A stretch of 64,000 nucleotides of DNA from Spongilla lacustris (taxonomy: Eukaryota > Porifera > Demospongiae > Spongillida > Spongillidae), in NCBI GenBank assembly GCA_949361645.1, contig OX442419.1, forward strand, positions 9,020,976 through 9,084,975, written 5' to 3'. Shown here in pieces: positions 31,640-40,714 of this stretch. The position numbers and the translations under genes are program-made. Position 1 is the stretch's first letter. Every line of letters starts with the position of its first letter. The notes below the pieces were generated by a model, which saw only the letters and a list, made by a program, of their open reading frames with translations, did not search any database and was not told the DNA's origin.

Positions 31640-32700
31640 CATAAGCGTAAGTCAGTTATTTTGAATGGACAGCACAAGAAACGGACAGTGTTGAGACTGT
31701 AGGGGATAGGCTGAAAGTGATGAGTATGGTAAGCGAAGGTAAAAGTCGAAGAGAAATATCAAACATCATGGGTGTGTCCAAGAGCCAAATATGTCGAATC
31801 ATTTCAACTGGTGAGGAGTTGAAAATGAAAGTGGAACAAAAAAAGCTTAATGTACAGTCAAAGGTGACTGTTTTGACAGGAAAGTTCAACCAAATTGATG
31901 AGGCTATATTTAAGTGGTTTAATAGAGTGCGCAACCCTGTTGGTAGCCTGAAGCCATTAACTGTTTCACGGGCTGCTTTGCAGGCACGTGCCCTCCATGA
32001 AGCAAAGCTGAGGGGTTTTGTCAGATTCAAGGCATCATCTGGGTGGCTCCGACGATGGCAAAAGCATTACAGCATTCCGGACAGTGTGCGGTTTCGTGGG
32101 GAGTCATGTGTTGTTAACTTGGCTGATGCCGAACATGAGATGCAAGCTCTGCATAGTAAAATTGCAGAGGGCGGATATGGATGTGCAATATATTCAACAT
32201 GGATGAGACAGGATTTTTCTACAGGATATTGCCTAGTAAAAGTATGGTGGAAAGGAGATCTGAGACTATCACTTATAATTGCAAAGAACGGGTAACTTTA
32301 GTGTTGTGTGTTAATGCCACAGGAACCTGCAAAGTGGACCCTCTTATGATAGGTACTCTGTAGAACCACAGGTTCTTCAAACAAGACAATCCACCCTTTC
32401 CATGTATTGATCAGCGACATGGCTTGAGCGACACACGTGGATTTTCGTTTTGGTTCTCCAACATCTTTCTGCCGCGTGTTCGCCAATGGACAAACCATAA
32501 AGTGCTCTTATTTTGGATGGGTTTACAGAGCACTGTAAAGAAGTCTCTGATCCTCAGCATCAGGTAGATGTGTGTTCTCTCCCTTCTAATGTGGCATCCA
32601 CATATCAGCCACTTGGCCAAGGAATCATATCCAGTATGAAATCGTCTTATAAGTACTGCGTCTTGGACTGCTTCTCAGAGGCGTAGGAACGTATTAAAAA
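31640..32700 (+). pseudogene. Pogo/Tigger-type (CENP-B-like) transposase, inactivated
   Basis: 31717-32295 encodes an N-terminal helix-turn-helix (RREISNIMGVSKSQICRII), the second CENP-B-type DNA-binding region (WFNRVRNPVGSLKPLTVSRA, FKASSGWLRRWQ) and the lead into the DDE domain. A frameshift near 32185 moves the frame to NMDETGFFYRILPSKS and ERVTLVLCVNATG, where the D is the first catalytic Asp. A TAG follows at 32361. After another shift, LILDGFTEH (second Asp) and STYQPLGQGII follow. In the last motif the usual catalytic Asp of QPMDQG is Gly. Frameshifts, a stop and the lost Asp make it dead. Family-level call only. Confidence 0.85.
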
Positions 32701-32768
32701 GTGGGGGCTGAGGTGAAATGTTTCAAGTGGGTGTGGTGGCGTAGTGTGGTTGTTGGTCGCTCGAATAC

Positions 32769-32883
32769 GGGGGGGGGGGGGGGGGGGGGGGGGGGGGTCC
32801 CCCTCGCATTTAGCCAAATAAGATTACTGAGGGTCCCCTTTGCATTTAGCCAAATAAGACTACTGGGGGGTGGGAAGGGGGAG
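32769..32883. repeat. Poly-G run and two diverged 30-bp repeats beside the gap
   Basis: 29 G at 32769-32797, then two copies of GCATTTAGCCAAATAAGA...ACT, separated by about 36 bp, up to the assembly gap. Homopolymers like this often stop assembly. Confidence 0.8.
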
Positions 32884-33083
32884 NNNNNNNNNNNNNNNNN
32901 NNNNNNNNNNNNNNNNNNNNNNNNNNNNNNNNNNNNNNNNNNNNNNNNNNNNNNNNNNNNNNNNNNNNNNNNNNNNNNNNNNNNNNNNNNNNNNNNNNNN
33001 NNNNNNNNNNNNNNNNNNNNNNNNNNNNNNNNNNNNNNNNNNNNNNNNNNNNNNNNNNNNNNNNNNNNNNNNNNNNNNNNNNN
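32884..33083. other. Assembly gap, 200 N
   Basis: Run of N. True length unknown. Confidence 1.
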
Positions 33084-33429
33084 TATTTTGAATAGATCTA
33101 TCACACTATTCCATTAACACGTTCATTACGGCTCAGCTATATATAGAGCACTGCTGGTGCATCGTACATGTACTTCGCTCCGTGTGTGAGTTAAAGTTCT
33201 CCACATATTTTTTTTTATCTGCTGCTGATGTGCATGTGATAATAAATGGCTTCTTGCATGGAGTTACTGCATATTATTCAAGGTTCAATAATAATCCAAG
33301 CTTCAGTTCAAAAGGTTGTCCACATAATATAATACTGCTTCTTCATAATTCATTTCTTCGCTCTTGGAAATAATTGAAATCATCCGCTATAAGTGACAGA
33401 AACATTAAATTAAAAGCTTTATGTATAAT

Positions 33430-34060
33430 TAACATCTGAATAGATTACCTCTGGGTACAGAACATCCCAGGCAAGGATGTTTGCTCTGTTGCCTCCATAT
33501 CCATCATCAATGGCAATTCTACATAAAAAATGCTGAACTGCATCAACCTTCATGAAGAATTTAACAGTTTCTAATTGTTAATGCATAACTACAGCATACC
33601 ACTTTGCAGTTAATGATTGGGCCACTTTCTAAAGAGAGACTTAAGCTCAGTAGGATTTATTGAGCTAAACACTCCATCACGCTTTCCTTGAATATAAACA
33701 TCAAAGAAGCCTGTCTTCACAAGGCTTTTGCAAAGCAGCTGCATATGTTCATAACAAGTGATGTGCATGTTAGTAACAGCACATATATACACATTCTAAC
33801 CTCATAATCATGGCAAGATTGTACAAGATCTTCATAGGACAAGTGCTGATCCCTGGTGATGTTCAGCTTATCAATATGTAATGTATTCCAATTTTTTAAC
33901 ATTTACCTGTCTACGAATGCTGAAAGTGGTTTCTTCCTTCTTAGCATGTTTTTCATAAAAGCACCTTTCAGGTAAAGGATCAGCTGGACTAATTTCCTCA
34001 GGCAGTGGTGTATTAAACTTAGGCAATAAACTTTTGTATGTGTGTGGATTCCAAAACAAT
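33430..34060 (-). pseudogene. Putative multi-exon coding fragment, unknown family
   Basis: Minus-strand reading suggests four short exon-like blocks in order: PHTYKSLLPKFNTPLPEEIS ... TTFSIRRQ before GTAAAT (33905); LNITRDQHLSYEDLVQSCHD before GTTAGA; KSLVKTGFFDVYIQGKRDG ... TELKSLFRKWPNH with a stop near 33610; and IAIDDGYGGNRANILAWDVL before GTAATC (33450). The blocks look protein-like and have plausible splice sites, but I do not recognise a domain. The stop in the third block makes the fourth either separate or an alternative. It may belong to a transposon cut by the nearby gap. Confidence 0.35.
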
Positions 34061-34139
34061 TGTTTATATAGTAATTCCTATATTAACTATCTCTTGCAGT
34101 TGGTTATAGCCTAAGAGGCACAACTATACACTAGCTACA

Positions 34140-34620
34140 GCCCCAACCCAGCGAGCGCCGTGGTTATTTTTGACTGATTGCCACAACAGGGGGCCAGGCA
34201 GGAGTATCCCACGGGTGAATAGGGTGGCACCCTACCCCAAGGCTATACAGGTCCAGTGTGACGCTTGTCACAAGCTGGAACCTGTATCCCAGATCTGGAC
34301 GCTGGTCCAGATTGGGCTAGCCAGATTTAAGGGAAAGCCCGTAGGGCTCCACCTGCCGACCACATAATATCAAAAGACAAGCCAATGCACTGTACAAATA
34401 GGATTAACAGGGTGTGGAAGGGTGGGAAAGCACTCTCCTACCCAATGCCAAATGTGTGCAATATGGCACTAGGAAGGAGGGGCTTAAATAGTAGCTGCCC
34501 AGAATCTAACCAATCAGTTTGAAGGCCTCCCTGAACAAAGGCTTTTAGAACTAGAATGCGCGAGCCCCAACCCAGAAGGGGCCCCCAGATAAGGCTGCCC
34601 ACAAAACCAACTGTCATGCC
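34140..34620. other. Non-coding block with two adjacent strong hairpins
   Basis: 34247-34285 (ACAGGTCCAGTGTGAC, loop GCTT, mirrored) and 34288-34316 (CCCAGATCTGGAC, loop, mirrored) are back-to-back stem-loops, preceded by AGGGTGGCACCCT. GC-rich in AT-rich surroundings. Related CCCCAACCCAG words occur at 34140 and 34563. It may be part of a repeat element. Confidence 0.5.
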
Positions 34621-34670
34621 GTTAAACACTGTTTACTCTTAAACAGAACCGTGAAACCAATTCACAACGT

Positions 34671-37152
34671 TAGGTACAGTGACATTTTTTTCAAATCGTT
34701 ATTTAAGGCACATAATATACATCATTGGAAAGAGCAAAAAATATACATTCCAACGATATCTTATGTTTATAGTGATTAGTTTCGTTGCGAGCACCACGCT
34801 ATTCCAAAGATGTAATACGAAATGATCGCGAATGTACGTGAGTTAATGGGAACCGCGAAACAAAAACTGTCCCGGTTGAGTTTATAATCAGTGCAGAGAT
34901 GCAACTAAGTGCAAAGACTTAACCAAAACGTTAAGTTACGATGACTCACTCATAACATACAGAGAGATGCATTGAAATCTGCTCCTATAAGTCATTTACA
35001 CTTACCATTGGTTTTAAAGTTAAGGAAGGTTATTCTGTCAAATTGGTATCATAGCTGTATGCACTGAATTATGGTACAAAGTGGTGAAATATACACAAAT
35101 CACACTAATAGTACAATAATACACAATGCAAAACAAATATCCCATTATAACAACACAACACTATGTACAATGCAACATTATTCATGTATTAAGTTCACTT
35201 AAGTTAAGGTCACCAGCAATGTAATCTGCTAACAGCCCATATACTGTCGTTGTAACGTTCTCCCCATCTTCTTCATCTTCATCTGATTTCCAGTAGAATA
35301 CAATGACTTTAGGAACTTTTGACTTTGTTAAAGGTTTCACACTTACTACATGTCCATTATAGAGTACATTCTTCTCGTTCACATACCAAAGGTGTTCGAA
35401 GTAGAGACCAAGTATGGAGGATGTATCTGACAAAACTTTTAATATAATACTTACTTGATGAGGTGAAAGTTCAGGAAACTCATTCAGCAAGTTATGCTCC
35501 ATCTCTACAACACAACGTAACTTTTTTTCAATGCTTCTCCTGAAGGTATCTTCCTTCTTTTGATTTTTCACTTTTAGCATATCATTTTCAATTTTCATTA
35601 GGCGAATTTTTTCTTTTAATTCCTTATTTTCCTTCTTCCATTTCTGCTCATGTATCTTATAGGAGATTTTTGATTTGTAGTACTTATATCTTAATGCAAC
35701 AAGTGATCGTTTTAGCTGTCTTGATTCGCTTCCTTGACCTTGTTTTAATGAGAAGTTTTCCAGTTTCAACTTGTTAATCTTTGAATTATTTGTATTAATT
35801 GTTCTTTTAGCACTTAGCAATTTAGAACGTAGTATATCTTCAATGTTGGACTTCCTTCTTAATGCTTTTTGAAGATACTTGTTTTTCATTTTGACACTTG
35901 GAAACAATCGAAGCTTTACTTTGAGAACATTATTTGATGCAATCAACTTCCTTAAAGAAGTTTTTATTTCCCCACATTTAGTGCAGCCAGATGTAGAATT
36001 CAATGTTATTGAACCAGAACTGCCACTTTGGCTAGTGTGCATGACAACACTAGCTGATGCGTGTGGATTTTGCTTCTTTGTCACTGATTCATTCAAAGGT
36101 AAATCAAATTTCAGCTTCAGAAAACAAACAACATCTTCCCAGGCTCTATCAAGATGCTTCTTCATGTCATTGATAGTTTGAAGCACACGCTTAATGGAGG
36201 CGCACAATGCATTAATGTTCACATCTTGTCTTGGTGCTAGTTTTGCCACTATCCTCGCTATTTCTACGGGTTTGGCATTTTTTAGGTTGGAGTTGATGTA
36301 CAACACCAAGCCATTTGTTACATCCGGAGCAAGAAGGGATCCATCCTCACTCACATCCTTTTTATAAACATTAATGAGCATTCTGAGATCAGCAACTGTC
36401 TTCATTCTAAATAGCGAAAAGCAATGATTGCGTGCATACATGTACGTGTGTGATATGAAGTAATTAAACATGAATACTTGGCTTGAAAAGAACAGTGCGT
36501 GGGCATCATCGTATTGCAATGTTATAGCAATAGAAATATAGTTATTAGTTCACTCTTGAACGAAATTTTATTTACAACGTAGTTAATTGAAGATTGGGGT
36601 GTGCACTAAATAGGGTAGTCAGAAAGAACGTTATTGAACCGAATTTGAATGAGCTCATGCATTGTAGACAGAGAATCCAGGTTATCCAACTTAGTTCAAA
36701 CACAAAGATACGTTAGTACAAGGATTTGTGCTCTTTTTTCATGCATGCCAACATAAAACGCCTGGGTAGTTAAAGCACCCTTTGGGCATCGTGCAAATGG
36801 CCTCATACTTTGTAGCATAATGATTCAGTGCCTAACTTAAATAAAAAAACATACCATGTGATAGTTGGTTAACAATCAGAGTCAAGATTCGTTCCCAAAA
36901 AAATGCTACGAATTCAATGTGTCAAATAAAAAAAGAACAAGAACCAGCTCGAAATTAGACGATAGTGTCTCATTCTACAACTAATCGGGTCACTAAATCT
37001 AGCCATGCAGTCGGACTAACCTCGCAGGTGATTGAGCAACTTTCTTCTCTTCGCGATACACTTTTCAATGTTACGAAATACGGGTCCAATTTTCGACATA
37101 GTTTTAGATCATCGATTTTCGGACCCAATTACGCGATTTGTCACAGTACCTA
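34671..37152. mobile_element. TAGGTAC-ended DNA element, 2.5 kb, carrying an intact ORF
   Basis: Terminal inverted repeats TAGGTACAGTGACA (34671-34684) and TGTCACAGTACCTA (37139-37152), 13 of 14 matching. Both flanks carry ACAACGT (34664-34670, 37153-37159), a 7-bp target duplication. The only long ORF is the minus-strand coiled-coil protein at 35182-36405. No DDE transposase was recognised. Either the element is non-autonomous with a cargo gene, or the ORF is part of an unfamiliar mobility machine. Confidence 0.7.
35182..36405 (-). CDS. Transposon-borne coiled-coil protein with C-terminal Tudor/chromo-like module
   Basis: Intact frame. I prefer the ATG at 36405 (MKTVADLRMLINVYKKD, 407 aa), because it directly follows a TTTAG acceptor-like site; the open frame extends to 36519. 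About residues 1-110 are helical and polar (KPVEIARIVAKLAPRQDV). A CTKCGE motif follows near residue 145, then about 150 residues of Lys-rich coiled coil (QKWKKENKELKEKIRLMKIE). Then come LLNEFPELSPHQVSIILKVL and a final block, HLWYVNEKNVLYNGHVV ... VIVFYWKSDED ... LLADYIAGDL, shared with the decayed gene at 25240-26000. It lies wholly inside a TIR element. Function unknown; chromatin binding by the last module is inference. The introns and true start need transcripts. Confidence 0.6.
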   Translation of the reverse strand: MKTVADLRMLINVYKKDVSEDGSLLAPDVTNGLVLYINSNLKNAKPVEIARIVAKLAPRQDVNINALCASIKRVLQTINDMKKHLDRAWEDVVCFLKLKFDLPLNESVTKKQNPHASASVVMHTSQSGSSGSITLNSTSGCTKCGEIKTSLRKLIASNNVLKVKLRLFPSVKMKNKYLQKALRRKSNIEDILRSKLLSAKRTINTNNSKINKLKLENFSLKQGQGSESRQLKRSLVALRYKYYKSKISYKIHEQKWKKENKELKEKIRLMKIENDMLKVKNQKKEDTFRRSIEKKLRCVVEMEHNLLNEFPELSPHQVSIILKVLSDTSSILGLYFEHLWYVNEKNVLYNGHVVSVKPLTKSKVPKVIVFYWKSDEDEEDGENVTTTVYGLLADYIAGDLNLSELNT

Positions 37153-37179
37153 ACAACGTATAATACAACATACGTTTTA

Positions 37180-37490
37180 TGAACTCCTAGGTGACCGCCT
37201 GCATGCTTGGTCTTTTTGAACGGTGTCAAGCAGTCTAACCTTCTCGTCAACCGTAACAACTCGATACCTATCTTCCTCCTGTACAGACGTCAGCCCTTTC
37301 TTCCGCCTTTTTGTCTTGAAAAGCAAGCCATCTTCCGTTCGGTTATGAAACACTCACATTTCTGTCGATAAGCCCTTTTAGCATCTTTGACATATTTTGA
37401 CTCCAACACATCCCGAGGCCAATTTCGCTGCTCACTGTCTTTGCTCTCAAGGAAACGAACAATTTCGTCGTATCCTTCCGTTAATAATGG
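37180..37490 (-). pseudogene. Integrase-gene N-terminal fragment (KRBA2/Ginger-like), frameshifted
   Basis: The minus strand reads EGYDEIVRFLESKDSEQRNW, ESKYVKDAKRAYRQKCECF, then after a shift KKGLTSVQEEDRYRVVTVDE and VRLLDTVQ. This pattern (DIVxFL, KxxKRxFRxKC, RVVxxxEK) precedes the zinc-binding H2C2 region in integrase-type genes of Ginger transposons and relatives. The H2C2 and DDE core are missing. It sits between the TAGGTAC element and the gag fragment. Confidence 0.45.
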
Positions 37491-37510
37491 ACACGAGTGA
37501 GCGTTTTATG

Positions 37511-37625
37511 AAGGGGGTTAAGGGATGATAAACTATTCCGAAATAATTTATCCTAGGGGGATGATCTATTCCAGAATAGATTATCCGGGGGATGAATTTT
37601 TTGGGGGGATAATCTATTCCGTGAC
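37511..37625. repeat. Cluster of GGGGATNATCTATTCC motifs (element end?)
   Basis: Three to four copies of AT(A/C)TATTCC next to GGGGGAT, partly palindromic (CTATTCCAGAATAG at 37567-37580). It cuts the gag-like frame at 37626 and may be the subterminal end of the element that holds 37180-37490. Confidence 0.45.
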
Positions 37626-37911
37626 ACCGGCGCAGGCACTGTACGACTTCGTCGTAGTCGGTAGAGTCAACGAGTCCCTGCTGCACCACTACCCGAAAAG
37701 GCTCGTCCTCCAACAATGGAAACAGCTCGCTAGTCCTCTTCTCATCTGGTATTTTTGCCTCGAGCACGTACCTTTCGAACCTTCTTATCCACAGCGCGAA
37801 GTCAGCTTTCTCCGTGAACCGTGCCGGTGGCCGCAGACTCATTCGGACCGCGCGAGGAGTGACCTCGCCCCCTGTGGGATGACTTTGCACGTCCTCACTA
37901 CCCAGGGACGT
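37626..37911 (-). pseudogene. Ty3/gypsy-type gag fragment
   Basis: The minus-strand frame has the capsid-like signature of metazoan LTR elements: LRPPARFTEKADFALWIRRF, then ELFPLLEDEPFRVV and DYDEVVQCLRR. It is cut at 37626 by the repeat cluster, so no nucleocapsid or pol follows. It directly follows a primer-binding site, as expected for gag. Confidence 0.65.
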
Positions 37912-37930
37912 GATCCCACTTCTGACACCA
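37912..37930 (-). other. LTR-element primer-binding site (tRNA-Leu type)
   Basis: The minus strand reads TGGTGTCAGAAGTGGGATC, complementary to a tRNA-Leu 3' end including CCA. It starts right after GGCCGCTACAAA, a plausible LTR end. The LTR would cover 37931-38007 and continue past the Ginger-like insertion beyond 40183. Confidence 0.65.
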
Positions 37931-38195
37931 TTTGTAGCGGCCTCACCCGTTTCATTTACATAGCAGCAAGGTTACAAAGACTGACACGAATACTCACTAC
38001 AGACACATATATGTTACGGCCCAATTTAGACCCGTTTTAAAACGTGTCGACCCAATTTAAAGCGGGTTAACCCATTTCCAAGCCGGTCGACCGGCTTTAA
38101 AACGGGCTAATTAATTTTTATCAGAACACGTGGTTTACAATTTCTAAGTGTGCGTTTCTCAGTTCAGTTGCATTTTTTTGGCATTTGGCTATGAA

Positions 38196-38890
38196 ATGGA
38201 TATGTACGATCGAGAGAAGGAGTTTGGAGCCTTTCTTGCCGAGAGGTTTTCCTCCAATGATAAAGGAACTAGCGATGTAGTTTACAAAGACTTAGGAGAC
38301 AAAATTAAAACCGCCATAAAAGACCCATCGTCTGTTGACAAGAACTTGCGCTTCTTTGTTAAGAAGAAGGGATTCCAGATTCTGAACATCCCTAGTCTAG
38401 GAGCTCGCGATGTTCTTGTTCCAGCAAAAGAGCAGGTACTTCTCACTAAATTGTTTGTCAGTCGTAGACGACTATTGATGCGTGTTGTTGCCATTCATCG
38501 CACAAAATGTAAAGTTGGCAACTTCTAGCGTAGGAAACTGAGATAAATGCGTCATTTATATAGGGCTTGGTGGAGGACAATACCGCTCTTCATAAGTACA
38601 GAAGAGTAGCGCATGTTGAAGAATTCTATGAAATCATTCGTGATGTCCATGAAAAGGATGCGTTACATGGTGGGTACAAGAAGACGTTTGAAAAGGTATG
38701 GTGTCATGTCGCCCATGTGTCTGTTACTGAATATGTATTCTTGTGCTCAGTTGCAGAGTTTGTATCATGGGATTCCAAGATGCGTGGTTGAAAAATTAGT
38801 TTCTCTGTGCCCATCTTGTCAGCTTCGGAAACCACAGCTATCGACTCCTCCTCTGAAGCCAATCATTGCAAGTGGGTTTTTCTGCAGATT
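38196..38890 (+). pseudogene. Integrase-type N-terminal and H2C2 zinc region
   Basis: ATG 38196 opens MDMYDREKEFGAFLAERFSS, followed by FFVKKKGFQILNIPSLGARD. After AAAGAG|CAGGTACTT the frame leaves the gene; exon-like sequence resumes near 38565 (DNTALHKYRRVAHVEEFYE, HGGYKKTFEKV) and again near 38755 after an intron-like gap (LYHGIPRCVVEKLVSLCPSC). HxxxxH ... CPSC is the zinc-binding region that precedes integrase cores. The frame then ends at 38890, before any catalytic DDE block, so the transposase is incomplete. The exon/intron reading is by eye. Confidence 0.6.
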
Positions 38891-39209
38891 GCAAGTAAGC
38901 ATATTGTTTGTCCTAGATTTATGTTACAATACTTTGTAATACCTGACCTGCTTTTTACCCTTGGACTGTGTTAACAATTATTATTCATGCCTAATTTTAA
39001 TGTTTGGTGATTATTTTAATTGCATTTACTCTATATATGGAGCACAAGTTTAGGCTTTACAGCTGGCTTCTATATAGAGCAATGCATTTACTTTTGGGTC
39101 AAAAGAACATATATGCATGGCAGATTCACACACATGATAAAAGAAATTGACCAGTTTCATGTCAATCGCGGTGATTATATAAAACATTTATATCATCCTT
39201 TTTTGTTCA

Positions 39210-39743
39210 GATCTATTCCAATCCTGGTTGAATGACAACATCATAAATGCTGCGCAAACCCTCCTAAAGAGCAAGTATGGTACACCAGGTCTCCAGAATA
39301 CAATACTCGCCGCAGCACTCCAGGGCTGTATAATAGGGGGAGAAGAGTTTGTGCAAGTGTTGAATTCTGGTGGAAACCATTGGCTTACCATATCTACTAT
39401 CGGTTGTCCCTACTCTACAGTCAACATATATGACAGCATGTGTTGCACTCTACCTAGTACCACACAAAAGCAGATATGTGCACTGCTTATGACCCATGAA
39501 CCAAATGTAACCCTGCGTTTCATCAATGTTGACAAGCAGAATAATGCGAATGACTGTGGTCTTTATGCATTAGCATTTTGTGCAGCTCTCTGTTCCAGAG
39601 ATAACCCACAACACATCACCTTCTCTAACACTGACATGAGAAAGCATGTGTTGCATTGCTTGATGCAAAATGAAATGGAACCTTTTAATGGTAAGATGTT
39701 AAAAAAGAAGAAGATGGTAAAGGAGACACAGCCGGCTACTTGA
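39210..39743 (+). CDS. Ulp1/C48-type cysteine protease domain carried by the transposon
   Basis: After a TTTTGTTCAG acceptor, the frame reads LFQSWLNDNIINAAQTLLKS, typical of the start of a Ulp1 fold. The catalytic set is in place: His in GGNHWLTIS, Asp in VNIYDSM, and Cys in NANDCGLYALAFCAAL, with a Gln upstream (KQNN). C48 enzymes cleave SUMO or related modifiers; such domains are known as accessory parts of several eukaryotic DNA transposons. The frame stops at 39743 after a KKKKM tail. In the +1 frame a PHD-like finger follows at once, so one frameshift probably separated them. The domain itself looks intact. Confidence 0.75.
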   Translation, partial: DLFQSWLNDNIINAAQTLLKSKYGTPGLQNTILAAALQGCIIGGEEFVQVLNSGGNHWLTISTIGCPYSTVNIYDSMCCTLPSTTQKQICALLMTHEPNVTLRFINVDKQNNANDCGLYALAFCAALCSRDNPQHITFSNTDMRKHVLHCLMQNEMEPFNGKMLKKKKMVKETQPAT

Positions 39744-39897
39744 AATCATCTGCACATGTCGGAGCATAGAGGATAGTAACATGGTGGAATGCGACGTTTG
39801 CAAGGAATGGTTCCATCAAGGGTATATAACTGTACCAAAAAATGTTTGGAACACGCCTTCAACACCATGGATGTGTGATTCATGCAAGGATAGTTAA
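39738..39897 (+). pseudogene. PHD-finger fragment following the Ulp1-like domain
   Basis: Reads ICTCRSIEDSNMVECDVCKE, then WFHQGYI and WMCDSCKDS before a TAA. The CxC, CDVC, WFH and CDSC spacing is that of a PHD finger (C4HC3). The Cys expected three residues after the His is Tyr (HQGY instead of HxxC), so one zinc ligand is lost. It is out of frame with the protease by +1. Confidence 0.7.
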
Positions 39898-40714
39898 ATG
39901 TACTCAAGGGACTTGCCTTTTTGGATCTGTTTTTTGTGTGCGCTCGTCGTTATTTTAATTTGCTGCATGCTATTTATTTCATTAAATTTTCTGAATCTAT
40001 ACACTGTTAACTGATCCAGTTACCGGTACCCGGTTTCAAAACCGGTCAACCCGCTTTAAAACGGGTCAGTTTTGCATATTGGTTTTAAAATCGGTCGACC
40101 CATTTTAGAACCGGTTGACCGGCTTTAAAACGGGCGACCCATTTTAAAACGGGTCAGGTGTTGAATTGGGCCGTAACATATATATGTAATCATACGCATG
40201 CGCACATATATAGCAATTATACAGTTTCCAATAACCGTTACACTGCGATTGTATATGGCGATTAGCACCTCATACACATGCATGCTACGGTGCCGCGAAT
40301 TGTTTACATCGCCGGGCAAAGCTTTCATAAAGTGCATGTGCATGTCCACCTGGCACGCGAAATGGGGCCACTGACGCTCTCTTGCGTATAGTGCACTTCC
40401 GTCCAGACTGCATGGCCTTCCTTTTCTCTTAGGTATCCGGCGGAGGCCGGCGTGCAGCTGCCATCGCCTGTACCCTGCCAGCTGCATGGACCATGGTGGA
40501 CTGTCCTAGTCTGGAGGGTGTGGTTCAGCACTAGCTAGTGTCTTGTAAAATAGGTGCAGCAGGGTGAGTGTGCATGTGCTTCAGTGGCCTTTGGGCATCA
40601 AACCCGCGCTAGGCACTCGCGGGTCACGCGGGTCCGGACACACCCACCCCAAGCAGGGGTGTTGCTAGGGCACCTATGCCAAATTAAAGATGAAGGTGCG
40701 TACACCGGTGTCGG

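Larger units (their letters stand above)
38012..40178. mobile_element. Ginger-like DNA transposon, 2.17 kb, internally deleted
   Basis: Ends TGTTACGGCCCAATT at 38012 and its reverse complement AATTGGGCCGTAACA ending at 40178, flanked by a TATA duplication (38008-38011, 40179-40182). Long subterminal arrays of ACCCGTTTTAAAACGGGTC and GGTCGACC words lie at both ends (38030-38110, 40025-40160). The plus strand carries an integrase-type N-terminus and zinc region, a Ulp1-like protease and a PHD-like finger. TG...CA ends, a 4-bp duplication and integrase-like genes fit Ginger. The DDE core is absent. Confidence 0.75.

Noticed and set aside
32694..33117. ORFs of 136-138 codons across the gap
   Set aside because: They consist mainly of N and of translated poly-G.
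40125..40531. 120- and 68-codon ORFs at the edge of the right arm (and 8333-8547 on the left)
   Set aside because: Present in both arms but with different frames and disruptions. No domain, so I treat them as non-coding.
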